From positions 1 through 21,236 of IMG/VR virus record IMGVR_UViG_3300005827_000041: a stretch of DNA of 21,236 nucleotides; one strand, given 5' to 3'. Both the position numbers and the translations under genes were made by a program. Numbering within the stretch: position 1 is the first letter of the stretch; every line of letters begins with the position of its first letter. The notes under the pieces are model-generated. The model searched no databases. It worked only from the letters and a program-made list of their open reading frames with translations, and was not told the origin of the DNA. Shown piece by piece: positions 7,535-15,841 of this stretch. Origin of the DNA: a virus.

Positions 7535-8536
7535 CTAAGCCTGGGCAAGACGCTGGATGACGGCGTTGCCCTTGGGAGCCTTCGCCTTCAAGCAGAACTC
7601 ACCAACGATCATGCTGCGCTCGGAGTCACCGACCTTCGCCATCTTGTCCGTGGTGGGCTTGCGCAGGTAGCACACTTCCCACAGGGACTTCTGGAGAATG
7701 GCAACGTAGTCGTAGTACACGCCAGTGGAAGGCTGGACGGTCTGGAAGAAACGCTCGGGCATGATCTTCACCATGCCGAAGTCGCTCTCGTACACATCGA
7801 CCACATTCACAACCTTCTTGTCGCCCGCGTCCATGTTCACAGCGGCCTTGGTGTTGCCGTAGAACCCGCTGATGATGCGCTTCTGAGTCGGGGAAGCCAG
7901 AACGAGGTCGGGCTTGCCACCCTCGGCCCAAGCGGCCTGAATCTGCGTGTTGAAGATGGTTTCGGTCAGGTCGTTGGTGGCGTTGTACGCACCGCTGAAG
8001 TCCTGCAAACAACCAGTGCCGCGATAGGTCGCGCTGTTCAGCCAGCCAGTGTAGGTCGTGCCAGAACCGGGCATCTCACCGACCAGAGAACGCATCTGGC
8101 GGGCGGTAGAAGCACCGCCAGCGTTGTACTCGGCGTTCAGCAAAGCGTACTCGGAATCGCGGGCGAATTCCTTCAACTTGATGCCAAGCTGATACTTCAG
8201 CTTGTTCGCGCCACCAGCGGTGTCCGCAGCCTCGACGGTGCCGGAGACTTCCACCAACTTGGTAAGAATCTGGGTGGCGGTGCTGAGTCGGGTAGCACCA
8301 CTACGAGCGGTGTAGGACGAGGAAACGTCAGCACCTTCGACAGCGGCGTTGGACGCGGCAGAGGCCAGGTCATCCACGAGCCAGTTGGGGGTGGTATTGT
8401 TGCAGGTGGATTTGCCGATGGCGCTCATGAACGGGGTTTCAGTCGGGCTGATATTCGCAATGATATCAGACAGATCCTCACGCATCACGCCAGTGGTAAT
8501 ACCCATGCGGGTGCCGTAAGTAGTCGTAGCAGTCAT
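7535..8536 (-). CDS. Major capsid protein, DUF5309 / SU10-type (333 aa)
   Basis: The protein reads MTATTTYGTRMGITTGVMRE then DLSDIIANISPTETPFMSAI, the characteristic opening of the SU10/DUF5309 capsid family ('L.D.I..I.P.ETPF...IG'). It continues with WLVDDLASAASNAAVEGADV, a long helix KLKYQLGIKLKEFARDSEYA with 'D.E.ALL' after it, and later DLVLASPTQKRIISGF and a C-terminal strand region (SERSMIVGEFCLKAKAPKGN). Length is usual for the family. It follows the scaffold gene. The ATG has GGAGG with a five-base spacer, a strong site that suits a highly made protein. It forms the HK97-fold shell of the head. Confidence in the capsid role is high. Confidence 0.93.
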   Translation of the reverse strand: MTATTTYGTRMGITTGVMREDLSDIIANISPTETPFMSAIGKSTCNNTTPNWLVDDLASAASNAAVEGADVSSSYTARSGATRLSTATQILTKLVEVSGTVEAADTAGGANKLKYQLGIKLKEFARDSEYALLNAEYNAGGASTARQMRSLVGEMPGSGTTYTGWLNSATYRGTGCLQDFSGAYNATNDLTETIFNTQIQAAWAEGGKPDLVLASPTQKRIISGFYGNTKAAVNMDAGDKKVVNVVDVYESDFGMVKIMPERFFQTVQPSTGVYYDYVAILQKSLWEVCYLRKPTTDKMAKVGDSERSMIVGEFCLKAKAPKGNAVIQRLAQA

Positions 8537-8557
8537 ATTGCCCTCCGTGGCAAGTTC

Positions 8558-8576
8558 GGCTCACATCCTGTGGGCC
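8558..8576 (-). promoter_or_regulatory. Hairpin of the CACA-GGA-TGTG type in the scaffold-capsid gap
   Basis: On the minus strand CACA-GGA-TGTG is extended by GGC/GCC, with one C/A mismatch between. It lies 22 bases before the capsid start and does not contain the capsid SD, so it may be an mRNA-stability or processing element in the 49-bp gap between scaffold stop and capsid start. Confidence 0.45.
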
Positions 8577-8585
8577 TACGTGTGA

Positions 8586-9539
8586 TTAAGAGAGTTTCTT
8601 GATAATGCCAGCCGTTTCGAGCCAATCACCGATAACGTCATCATCAGCGGTGCCGGACTTGATGCGGGTGTGCAGTTCCTTCAAACGCTGTGCCTTGCTT
8701 TTCTCTTCCGAGGCAGTCGGCACGGTACGCCCTGCGGATTCCAGAAGCGGAGCGCGTTCTCTGCGGGCAACGGGTTCCTTTTCCTCTTCCTTCACCGGGG
8801 CGGGTTCATCTTTCGGCTTGGACTTCTGCGCTTCCACCCACTTGCGGGCATCGGCGTAAGTCTCCATGTAGGCGTTGGGGTCAGCGTCAAGTTTCTGGTA
8901 GGTGAGGTCGCGCACGGACGGGGGGAGTCGCTGCACCATGTTGAGAATTGCGGCCTGCGTTTCATCAAAGAGTGGGTCGCGCATAACCTGCGCCTTCACC
9001 CCGTCAATGGTCTGCTTCGCCTGCAATTGCTGCAAGTGGGGGGCGAGGTCGCGCATGATTTCTTGCTTGGCCTGCTGCGCGGCTTCCCACTTAATCGCCT
9101 CGATAGGGTCATCCGGTGCCTTGGGCTGTTCCGGCTGATAGCCCTTGAACACATGCTGCGCATACGCAGGGTCGGCCTTCAATCGCTCGATGTGAGCGTT
9201 CCAAGCCTCCATCTCCCTGCGCTGCTCGGCAAGCTGCTGCGTCTTTTGGCGGTAGTCCTTTTCCTTCATGTAGCCGCTAACGACTTCATCAAGGGGCAAT
9301 TCCTCGTCACCAACCCTTACCTTGACGGGTGCTGGCTTATCCTCAACAGCGGGTGCGGGCTTCGCCTCTTCCTTGTCCACCACTTCGGCGGGGGTTTCGG
9401 CAGGCTCACGACCAAGCATGTTGTTGACCAGCGAATCAAGCGCAGAATCGGTTTCGTCGTTGTCGGACACACGATCAAGCGCATCAACTTCCTGCGGGTT
9501 GACCTCGGCGGGTTCCACGCTATCCTGAAAATCGGTCAC
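8586..9539 (-). CDS. Capsid scaffolding protein (317 aa)
   Basis: An acidic, proline- and alanine-rich, mostly disordered first 70 residues (EPAETPAEVVDKEEAKPAPA) is followed by VKVRVGDEELPLDEVVSGY and the helical KDYRQKTQQLAEQRREMEAW (residues about 73-113). This 'V.v.GeE..LdEl..gY....DY..Kt..LAe.R' motif is typical of scaffold proteins of short-tailed and other phages. Long charged helices fill the rest, with a C-terminal helical end (IKSGTADDDVIGDWLETAGI) that may contact the capsid. It sits between portal-side genes and the capsid gene, as expected. The GTG start at 9539 is preceded by AGGAGG with a seven-base spacer. The scaffold guides capsid assembly and is then lost. Confidence 0.88.
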   Translation of the reverse strand: MTDFQDSVEPAEVNPQEVDALDRVSDNDETDSALDSLVNNMLGREPAETPAEVVDKEEAKPAPAVEDKPAPVKVRVGDEELPLDEVVSGYMKEKDYRQKTQQLAEQRREMEAWNAHIERLKADPAYAQHVFKGYQPEQPKAPDDPIEAIKWEAAQQAKQEIMRDLAPHLQQLQAKQTIDGVKAQVMRDPLFDETQAAILNMVQRLPPSVRDLTYQKLDADPNAYMETYADARKWVEAQKSKPKDEPAPVKEEEKEPVARRERAPLLESAGRTVPTASEEKSKAQRLKELHTRIKSGTADDDVIGDWLETAGIIKKLS

Positions 9540-9559
9540 GGTTGGACCTCCTGTCCTTT

Positions 9560-9577
9560 GTCCACATCCTTGTGGAC
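9560..9577 (-). promoter_or_regulatory. Perfect 7-bp hairpin GTCCACA-AGGA-TGTGGAC upstream of scaffold
   Basis: The arms are perfectly complementary and the loop is AGGA on the minus strand. It lies 20 bases before the scaffold GTG, upstream of its real SD. It is the longest perfect stem of the four related hairpins. The rest of the 67-bp gap holds no gene. Confidence 0.55.
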
Positions 9578-9606
9578 CGTGTATCTATAGGCTTCGCGGG
9601 ATGCGA

Positions 9607-9867
9607 TTAGCCTTTGTTCTTGAATCGTCCGAGCTGCATGTTAAGTCCCTTAATCTTGTCTTTTAGGACTTTGTTCTCTTCCTTGAGGTCGTTAATCTCG
9701 CTCTCGACAACCGCCATAACGTCGTTGTCCTGAACGGGACGGGCAAGGAACATATTCAGTTCTTCGCGCAGTTTGTCGCGCTCGGCCCTCAAGTCCTTCG
9801 CCTCAAACTCAAACCGCCGCACCTTCTCGCGCCAACGGCGTTCATCCATCGTAAAGTGGCCTTCCAT
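9607..9867 (-). CDS. Small coiled-coil protein between portal and scaffold (86 aa)
   Basis: Almost the whole protein is charged heptad-like helix: RRWREKVRRFEFEAKDLRAE, then RDKLREELNMFLARPVQD, and ESEINDLKEENKVLKDKIKG. A two-helix coiled coil is likely, with a break near ARPVQDND. The ATG overlaps the upstream stop (TAATG), so it is coupled to the 97-aa gene. Its role is unknown; the position suggests a head-assembly accessory or a second scaffold-like component. Confidence 0.75.
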   Translation of the reverse strand: MEGHFTMDERRWREKVRRFEFEAKDLRAERDKLREELNMFLARPVQDNDVMAVVESEINDLKEENKVLKDKIKGLNMQLGRFKNKG

Positions 9868-10160
9868 TAGAGAATAATCCTCTTGTCAGGGCTCACGCCC
9901 TGCTGTTCCATTCGTGCGGCTTCGCCCTCTGCCTGAATGCCGGGAATAAACGTCCCGATGAACTCACCCAAGCCCCTACGGATAGAGCGTAGCACGGTAA
10001 ACTGATTCGTGTCACGCGGCGTAAGCATCTGTTCCTGCTCAAGTAAGAACGCATCGTATGCGTCCACGAACTCGCGCAAGTCCTCGTTTTCAAGCAGGCG
10101 CGTAGCCTTCTCACCGAGCATGGCCTTGTGCTGTAATTCCTCATTCACATTCGCACTCAA
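9867..10160 (-). CDS. Small protein of unknown function overlapping the portal gene (97 aa)
   Basis: I prefer the TTG start at 10160 because GGGGAGG lies about nine bases upstream, inside the end of the portal gene; a GTG at 10148 is the alternative. The protein is helical and acidic at first (ENEDLREFVDAYDAFLLEQE), then has RSIRRGLGEFIGTFIPGIQA and a basic end. No known family is recognised. It overlaps the portal 3' end by 20 bases and shares one base with the next gene, so portal, this gene and the coiled-coil gene form one translational unit. Confidence 0.75.
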   Translation of the reverse strand: MSANVNEELQHKAMLGEKATRLLENEDLREFVDAYDAFLLEQEQMLTPRDTNQFTVLRSIRRGLGEFIGTFIPGIQAEGEAARMEQQGVSPDKRIIL

Positions 10161-12405
10161 CGTTCTTTTCCTCCCCGGCCTGCGGTCTTGCCGCTTGGGC
10201 CTTTACGATAGCGTCTGCCGCTGTTTTGGCGGCCTGAATCTGTACCTTGGCCTGTTCCGTCGCGGCCTTAATCTGAATCTCTGCCTCAAGTTTGCGCTCA
10301 AGCAGGGCGATGTTCGCCTCAAGTTCCTGGCGCTTCAACGCCATTTCCTCCTGGCTCATCTGCACCTTGAGTTGGAAATCTGCCACATCAAGCTCGGTGT
10401 TGCGCTTGAGGTCGCTGTTCTGCTGCGTCAACTGCTGTGCCTGGTCCTGCGCCCGCTTTAACTCGGCCTGCATCTGCTGGATCTGCTGTTCGGACTGCTT
10501 GATGTGCTGGTCCATCTGCTGCATCTGCTGTTGCATCTGCTGAGTCTGCGTAGGCGAAGGCTGGTTGGCGAACTTCTGCTGGATATCCTCAATTGGCATC
10601 AGCAAGTTCTTTGCGTTGATGTCGAGGATTCCGTATTTCTTGTAGATCGTTTCCGCGAGGTGGACGGGGGTAGCGACACCCAAGGGGATGCCCACTTGCG
10701 TCAGGAATTGGATATGTGCGTCCAACTGCTGCGCCGTGGCTTGCTTCTCCTGCGGTCCAGTGCCGACATCAATTTCAATGTCGAACTTGCCTTGGAGATC
10801 ATCGGCGGTTACTTCGATAGGTGTGCCAGTGAGGCGCACAACGTCATCGGGCGGGTAAAGCTGCGTAATGGCGATCATCTGCCGCAGGAGTTCTTCCAGC
10901 GAGTCAGCAAAGCCCATCGCCGTGAACTTCTGGCGCATCTGGCTTGCCGTCATAATCATGGATATGCCTGTAGCGGTCTTGTTCAGGCTGTTGGCATCAA
11001 GCCCCTGATTGTACGAGGTGATGCCCGTCTTCTTCTCAATGCTCACATCGCCAAGTTCCTTGGCACGAAGCACGAACTGATTCGGGGGATTCACCGCAGA
11101 CTCACGGATGGAGTCGGGATTGCCAATAATAGCGTCACCCATGACACGCGCTGACCACTGACGGGCCATGTTCCTGTCCTGCGTAATCACGGTGCGGTAT
11201 GTGGACTCAGCGGCAGAATCGACAATCAGGCGGCGAAGGTTGGTCTGCTCCATCTGTTCGTGGCGCAACTGCAAAGGCAGGGGGAATCCCTCCATCTTGT
11301 GCGGCTCACGCTGGACATAGCCCAGGATGAAAGGGGGACCGCCGTAGGGGTTTTCCACAGGGTCTTGAAGAACAACATCTTCGCAGATGCTGCAAATGGT
11401 CGGCTCAAGCAGGCCGTCTTTGTCGATGTCCGCCATGAAGTAACATTCCCAAACGTCCACTTCATTGCTGCCAGAGCGAATACTTTGCTCATCGTAATTC
11501 CTCGTAGGTAGGGTGTTGTCAGGGCTAGTCAGGCCGTCAACGTCGAACATGCGCTGGATTTCACCAAGCGTATCGGGGTTGCTGATGCGGTTGGCTACCT
11601 TGTCCTTGACCTTGTCGTACACGCCCTTGCGGTAGATGCCTGCGCGTTCACCCTTGCGAATCTGGTCGAGCGTCTTACGCACCTTGTGAGCCACGAAGGG
11701 ACACTCAGACACTTCGGGATAGCCCGGCACGTAGTAGAACTCCCACGCAGGGACAACTTCGACACTGGGTCCGGCGAACTTGACCGTTTTGCGGACGGCC
11801 TTCACTTCCTCGTAAGCCTTGACCTCAGTAGCCATTTCAGGCTGCATCATCTGGCCCGTAATGGGGTCCATGAACGGCTGTGGCTGCATGGGCGCAGGCA
11901 CCAGCACTTCGTTGTACTTCGTGATCTTGATGTTCTTGTCGTTGCTCATAGCGTCGAACTGTTCAGCCGTGAGCATGGGGAAAGTCTTAGTCTCAAGGTC
12001 GTAATCTTCACGGTAACAGCACTTGAGGACACCGAAATGGTTAATCAGGCTGTCGTGAATCCAATCCTTGAGGATGCGCTTACCGTTCTGCTTACGGAAC
12101 AGCACATAGCGCAGGTAATCCTTGAACTTCTTGGCGCGTTCTTCGTTGTCGCTGGTGATGGAGAAGAAATCGCCAGTGAAAATAGCGTGGAGATTCGGCT
12201 TCAACGCCTCAACGCTGTTCCACGCGATAGAGTCCACGACCTGAGAGAAGCCCTGCCGCTCGTTGCCAAGGGGCTGGAAACGATACAGCGCATAGGACTC
12301 CTCGCGTTCCTGCGAAAGTTCCGTCTGGTGCGCCCTGGCGCGGTCAATATCTGGCTGGACGAGGTCAAGAATCTCGTCATCAGTCATGGAAATGGTTTTC
12401 GCCAT
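10141..12405 (-). CDS. Portal protein, P22-like large portal with long Gln-rich C-terminal helix (754 aa)
   Basis: The protein begins MAKTISMTDDEILDLVQPDI and has the portal-like segments REESYALYRFQPLGNERQGF and SQVVDSIAWNSVEALKPNLH with IFTG after. Later it carries VEVVPAWEFYYVPGYPEVSE and PPFILGYVQREPHKMEGFP ('P....g.v..p....G.p...', conserved in portals). The last about 160 residues are Gln/Met/Lys-rich coiled coil (QTQQMQQQMQQMDQHIKQSE), like the C-terminal barrel helices of P22-type portals. I choose the ATG at 12405; the frame is open from a TTG at 12456, but no good SD precedes either (a weak GGGGT lies before 12405). The dodecameric portal is the DNA channel and terminase docking site. 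Confidence is high for the product, moderate for the start. Confidence 0.9.
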   Translation of the reverse strand: MAKTISMTDDEILDLVQPDIDRARAHQTELSQEREESYALYRFQPLGNERQGFSQVVDSIAWNSVEALKPNLHAIFTGDFFSITSDNEERAKKFKDYLRYVLFRKQNGKRILKDWIHDSLINHFGVLKCCYREDYDLETKTFPMLTAEQFDAMSNDKNIKITKYNEVLVPAPMQPQPFMDPITGQMMQPEMATEVKAYEEVKAVRKTVKFAGPSVEVVPAWEFYYVPGYPEVSECPFVAHKVRKTLDQIRKGERAGIYRKGVYDKVKDKVANRISNPDTLGEIQRMFDVDGLTSPDNTLPTRNYDEQSIRSGSNEVDVWECYFMADIDKDGLLEPTICSICEDVVLQDPVENPYGGPPFILGYVQREPHKMEGFPLPLQLRHEQMEQTNLRRLIVDSAAESTYRTVITQDRNMARQWSARVMGDAIIGNPDSIRESAVNPPNQFVLRAKELGDVSIEKKTGITSYNQGLDANSLNKTATGISMIMTASQMRQKFTAMGFADSLEELLRQMIAITQLYPPDDVVRLTGTPIEVTADDLQGKFDIEIDVGTGPQEKQATAQQLDAHIQFLTQVGIPLGVATPVHLAETIYKKYGILDINAKNLLMPIEDIQQKFANQPSPTQTQQMQQQMQQMDQHIKQSEQQIQQMQAELKRAQDQAQQLTQQNSDLKRNTELDVADFQLKVQMSQEEMALKRQELEANIALLERKLEAEIQIKAATEQAKVQIQAAKTAADAIVKAQAARPQAGEEKNVECECE

Positions 12406-12499
12406 GAATACCCCATGCGTCTGCGATTCGCGAATTGTGTATGGAATGTGATGCAAAGGTGCGCGATTGCGCGAGAATGAAGCGGATGTTATGCAGCGG

Positions 12500-12528
12500 T
12501 GAGGTGAATGAGCGAGTTAATCACCTCA
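12500..12528 (-). promoter_or_regulatory. 8-bp hairpin in the gap between the polyvalent-protein gene and portal
   Basis: Perfect arms TGAGGTGA and TCACCTCA are separated by 13 nt, beginning four bases after the polyvalent-protein stop. No U-tract follows. A shorter GCGC-GATT-GCGC dyad lies at 12461-12472. The 126-bp gap from 12406 to 12531 contains no convincing ORF. It may limit read-through or protect mRNA ends before the portal gene. Confidence 0.4.
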
Positions 12529-12531
12529 TGG

Positions 12532-14085
12532 CTAATCGTATGGCAGCACTTCCTCAATGCCGTAGGCGGTTGCTGCGGCGGGGATGAGGGACTTGAGGAA
12601 ACTAGGCTCTGAGGGGTCGTAAGTGCCGCGATTGAAGATGGACTTTAGTTGCCGCTGCGGGTCCACAGAAAGCAAGTGCCTCTGCATTTCTCCCGTATCT
12701 ACAACACCATTCGCCGCGTCACTCCAAACCTGTACAGGACGTTCAAGGGATATCCCGTCATATCCAGCGTCAATTAGTTTGCGGATAGCATCTTCATCCG
12801 TTCCACCACCAAACCTATCCCAGAATTGTGCCGGTGATGTTATCTCTAGGGGGTTCTTCATGTTCACATGGAATGGGATAACCCTCGAACCTGGACGCGC
12901 ATTTGCGTAGCTACCAGCCTCGCTAGTTGCCGTTGTCAGGTATACACCCGGCCCCAATTCACCAATTCTCGACGGCTTTATGACATCGTAATCGGACCCT
13001 GTACCATGATAGACAGTGAGGTCTTTACCGGAGGCATCAACTATCTTGTTCCCATCAAGGAACTTCGCCAAGTTCGCTTCCCTGACGGCAGCGTCATCGA
13101 CGTAGCCGGGTACGCTCATCTGCGGCCCATTCCCGTACCTGATAATCGCGTCTGGACGCAGGTCGGGCGGCGTGGCGAGACGCTGTTCGGGCGTGAGGTT
13201 CATGCGGGCAGAGACATCGCGGGCTTCGATTTCGCCAGCTAGACGCTGGTAGGCATCCCAATCAGACGGTATTGCGCGGTACGCCGCCGATTCTTCCGGC
13301 GACCTGCTGCCACGGAGTTTAGACCACGCATCAAATTCTGGTGTGTACATGGATGCGTTTTCCGGACTTCCACCATTCGGGAACCCCTCACGCTGCTGAA
13401 TGGCGTGTTGGAGTTCGTGGAGGTTGGTTTCTCTCAACGCCTCACGGTCTATCGGCCTACGGGCAGTCGGAATGCCTAGTTCAATAGCTGGTGCCTTTGC
13501 GCTGTGGATATAACTGCCGCCAGTCTCTTCCCGCCCTGCGCGCATTGTCCACATATCGGACAACTCAGGATACGCGGAGTAGAGATTTTCGTGGTCAAGA
13601 ATCTTGCCCTGCGTCATCCCCGGCTTTTTGCGCAACAGGTCAACAGCATCGGTCATCCTCGCCGCGCTATCGTCAATCTCATACATCCACTTGTCGCCCA
13701 TGCCCTTGAACCAGCCCGTTGCTTGACGCACGGCCTCGTTATCCACGCCCTTCGCGGCGAGTTCTTCCGCCTTCTTGAGCGCAACGAGGTTGGCCGTCTT
13801 TGCCTTCGGGCCAGCGAAGATGCCAGCCATGCCGATGCGTTCCATCGCGTCAGCACTCGGCGCAACCATGTCCTTTGCGCTCTTAGCCGCAAGGTTCTGG
13901 CGAATCCACTTGTGTTCAGGCGCGTTCATCGGGTCGAGGATGTACGGGTCAACAGCGTTCAAAAGACCGCCAGTGACACCATAGCCAGCGTTCTGCGCAG
14001 CGAGTGCGTCAGACATCACGCCGTACTCGGCCTTCTTCTTCGGCTCCCTGGTGAGGATGTCCGCGAGTGTGTCAAGGAAACCCAT
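12532..14085 (-). CDS. Polyvalent virion protein: HExxH zincin-like domain plus ADP-ribosyltransferase-like domain (517 aa)
   Basis: Two enzyme-like domains are visible. Residues about 160-300 hold ETNLHELQHAIQQREG with H223-E-L-Q-H227, followed by GEIEARDVSAR (284-294) whose Glu could be the third zinc ligand; this is the pattern of zincin-like domains in phage and plasmid polyvalent proteins (LPD23-like, from memory). Residues about 355-490 hold DLTVYHGTGSDYDVIK (Tyr359-His360), GPGVYLTTATSEAGSYA, AGYDGISL and DPQRQLKSIFNRGTYDP, the order seen in H-Y-[E] ADP-ribosyltransferases of polyvalent proteins. The usual 'E-Y-V-V-F-D-P' Glu seems to be replaced by His470 in RHLLSVDP. The N-terminal 150 residues are helical. 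Sited between large terminase and portal, with SD AGGGGG before the ATG. Polyvalent proteins are thought to enter the cell with DNA and modify host targets; this role is inferred. Confidence 0.88.
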   Translation of the reverse strand: MGFLDTLADILTREPKKKAEYGVMSDALAAQNAGYGVTGGLLNAVDPYILDPMNAPEHKWIRQNLAAKSAKDMVAPSADAMERIGMAGIFAGPKAKTANLVALKKAEELAAKGVDNEAVRQATGWFKGMGDKWMYEIDDSAARMTDAVDLLRKKPGMTQGKILDHENLYSAYPELSDMWTMRAGREETGGSYIHSAKAPAIELGIPTARRPIDREALRETNLHELQHAIQQREGFPNGGSPENASMYTPEFDAWSKLRGSRSPEESAAYRAIPSDWDAYQRLAGEIEARDVSARMNLTPEQRLATPPDLRPDAIIRYGNGPQMSVPGYVDDAAVREANLAKFLDGNKIVDASGKDLTVYHGTGSDYDVIKPSRIGELGPGVYLTTATSEAGSYANARPGSRVIPFHVNMKNPLEITSPAQFWDRFGGGTDEDAIRKLIDAGYDGISLERPVQVWSDAANGVVDTGEMQRHLLSVDPQRQLKSIFNRGTYDPSEPSFLKSLIPAAATAYGIEEVLPYD

Positions 14086-14093
14086 CGAACCCC

Positions 14094-15434
14094 CTACGCA
14101 GCAATAAAGTTAGGCTTCGTGTCCTTGATGCCATAGTGCTTCAACTGCACCTCATCACTCATCGCGAACGTCAGGCACAGCGCATCCGCTATATTCGGGC
14201 TTGGCTTGCCCTCTGCGCGCATCTTGCGCTTGCTCTGGACCTTGATCTTGTTTGTCGCGTCCAGCATCTCATACGTCACGCCAGAGAGTTCAGAGATCAG
14301 CTTGCCCTTGAGCGGCATATCAGCGGGAATGCAGTTCTGCTTGGCCTCAAACCATTCACGGCACTTGAACCACAACTCGTCCCGATAGCGCGAGAAGCGT
14401 TCCTTACTCGGTGCGGTTTCGGCAACGTTTACGGCAGTCACCTCGAATCCGAGGTCTTCCAAGGGCTGCTTAACGCCCGCGCCCCAACCGATTGCGTCGA
14501 TAGCCACGTTCCGGCAACCGAACTCGCGCAACCTGGCTGCGGCCCAGCCCGCAATCTCCCTGTAATCGTCCTTGCGGCATTCCTCGGCATGGAGCAGCTT
14601 ACCGCCCTGCCGAATCACTAACGCCGTAGGGTCGCCAGTGAGGGAATAGCCAAGGTCCAGGCCAGCAGAGATAGGCGCATACGCAAATGAGACATTGCGC
14701 CCGATAGCCTGTTCAATGAGTTCAAGCGGAATCAGCACCATCTCGTCGGAAGCGTGAAACGAGCAGTAAAACTCCTGCTGAATCATCGGCTCCGGCATTC
14801 CAGACTGACGTTCCATGTCAATCTGCTCATCAGTCAGTACGCCAGTGTCCTTGACGGACAACTTTGCGCAGTACCAAGTGGGGTTCTCAAGCGCGGTGCG
14901 GTAGAGATCAAAGAAGTGGTTCAGGCCACGAGGGGTGCCGTTGAACACGGCCCAGCCACCGTTTTCCGTCAGAATCGGGCGAATGTAGTCCCAAGCGAGA
15001 GGGTCTTGCAGCGAGTATTCCGAGAACACGCATCCGACAGGGTTCGTACCCATGATGCTGTCGTAGTGGTCAGTGCCGACGATCTGAATGACGCTGCCAC
15101 AAAGCAGCGTGATCTTCATTTCCGTGGCGTTCTTCGCTGCAACCAACTGACGCGGGATGTAATCAAGGAAAGCCTTACCGCCGCCGTCGATGCCGTCCCA
15201 AATGATGCGCTTACCCTGTGCAAACGTGGGCAAAAAGTAGTAGTAAACGCCCTTGCGCTTGTGGGCCATCATTATCATCAGATTCCAGCAGGACAGGTCC
15301 TTGCCAGCTCGTCTGTGAATGCACCAGAAGGCCCGCTTACCGCCACTGAGGATGTAAGAGATCGCCGGGTCTTGGTATGGGCGCGGCACGAAGCCGTGAG
15401 GAAGCGTGATCTGCTTCTGTAACTTCTCAGCCAT
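14094..15434 (-). CDS. terL: Terminase large subunit (446 aa)
   Basis: This is the packaging motor ATPase and headful/cutting nuclease. Visible motifs: an adenine-binding Q-like PRPYQDPAI, the deviant Walker A HRRAGKD (residues 40-46), Walker B GCVFSEY (134-140, acidic Glu139), and the coupling motif FNGTPRG (164-170). The nuclease domain has GLDLGY (Asp260), NVAIDAIGWGAG (Asp313) and SPNIADALCL (Asp417), the RNase H-like acidic triad. Length is normal. It overlaps no neighbour: the ParB-like stop lies eight bases upstream and doubles as part of the SD region (TTAGGG). The small terminase gene is about 2.6 kb further upstream, an unusual separation. Confidence 0.96.
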   Translation of the reverse strand: MAEKLQKQITLPHGFVPRPYQDPAISYILSGGKRAFWCIHRRAGKDLSCWNLMIMMAHKRKGVYYYFLPTFAQGKRIIWDGIDGGGKAFLDYIPRQLVAAKNATEMKITLLCGSVIQIVGTDHYDSIMGTNPVGCVFSEYSLQDPLAWDYIRPILTENGGWAVFNGTPRGLNHFFDLYRTALENPTWYCAKLSVKDTGVLTDEQIDMERQSGMPEPMIQQEFYCSFHASDEMVLIPLELIEQAIGRNVSFAYAPISAGLDLGYSLTGDPTALVIRQGGKLLHAEECRKDDYREIAGWAAARLREFGCRNVAIDAIGWGAGVKQPLEDLGFEVTAVNVAETAPSKERFSRYRDELWFKCREWFEAKQNCIPADMPLKGKLISELSGVTYEMLDATNKIKVQSKRKMRAEGKPSPNIADALCLTFAMSDEVQLKHYGIKDTKPNFIAA

Positions 15435-15442
15435 GAGACACC

Positions 15443-15808
15443 CTAATCCTCGTAAAACTGAGGGGCAGGGGTCTTTTCGAAGCGCACAGCCTTTATCGTC
15501 TCGCGGCCATCAACGAGAGCCTTAACCACGCGATGCCAGCCGTCCATAATGAGGCCGTCAGCGTCCATGATGACCGGATACTTGAGGTCCGTGTCATTCA
15601 CGCGCTTGCAATGGCCAGCAAGTTCGCGGGCATTGGTAATGGGGTCGAAGATTGGCATACCGATGAACAGGTGACGCAGAGGCACATCAAACGGCTCAAG
15701 GTCTTTGGACAGTTCTATGAGCTGAGCGGCACCATACACGCCGCCATTGGCTCCACGGAACCGATTTTCAGCCACAGTGCATCCGCTGATATTGATGCCA
15801 TTGCTCAT
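15443..15808 (-). CDS. ParB-like nuclease-domain protein (121 aa)
   Basis: The frame opens at a TTG at 15841, but the ATG at 15808 is the natural start (MSNGINISG). The C-terminal half carries KYPVIMDADGLIMDGWHRVV then KALVDGRETIKAVRFEKTP (residues about 77-114). This is the 'P-V-I-.-D-.-D-G-.-I-.-D-G-.-H-R-.-.-K-A-.-.-G' signature of stand-alone ParB/sulfiredoxin-fold phage proteins; DGWHR at 89-93 includes the conserved Asp, His and Arg. It lies immediately before terL. Such proteins may bind or nick DNA near packaging sites; no partner or target is visible. The fold is well supported, the activity is not. Confidence 0.8.
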   Translation of the reverse strand: MSNGINISGCTVAENRFRGANGGVYGAAQLIELSKDLEPFDVPLRHLFIGMPIFDPITNARELAGHCKRVNDTDLKYPVIMDADGLIMDGWHRVVKALVDGRETIKAVRFEKTPAPQFYED

Positions 15809-15841
15809 GTCGTGTTTGCCTTGGTGGGATAAGCAGCACAA

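Noticed and set aside
8670-9590. Plus-strand ORF of 306 aa across the scaffold gene
   Set aside because: The scaffold motif is clear on the minus strand; the plus translation is low-complexity Leu/Phe/Gly-rich and has no SD.
11686-12480. Plus-strand ORF of 264 aa across the portal 5' half
   Set aside because: Shadow of the portal gene, which has recognisable motifs and codon use.
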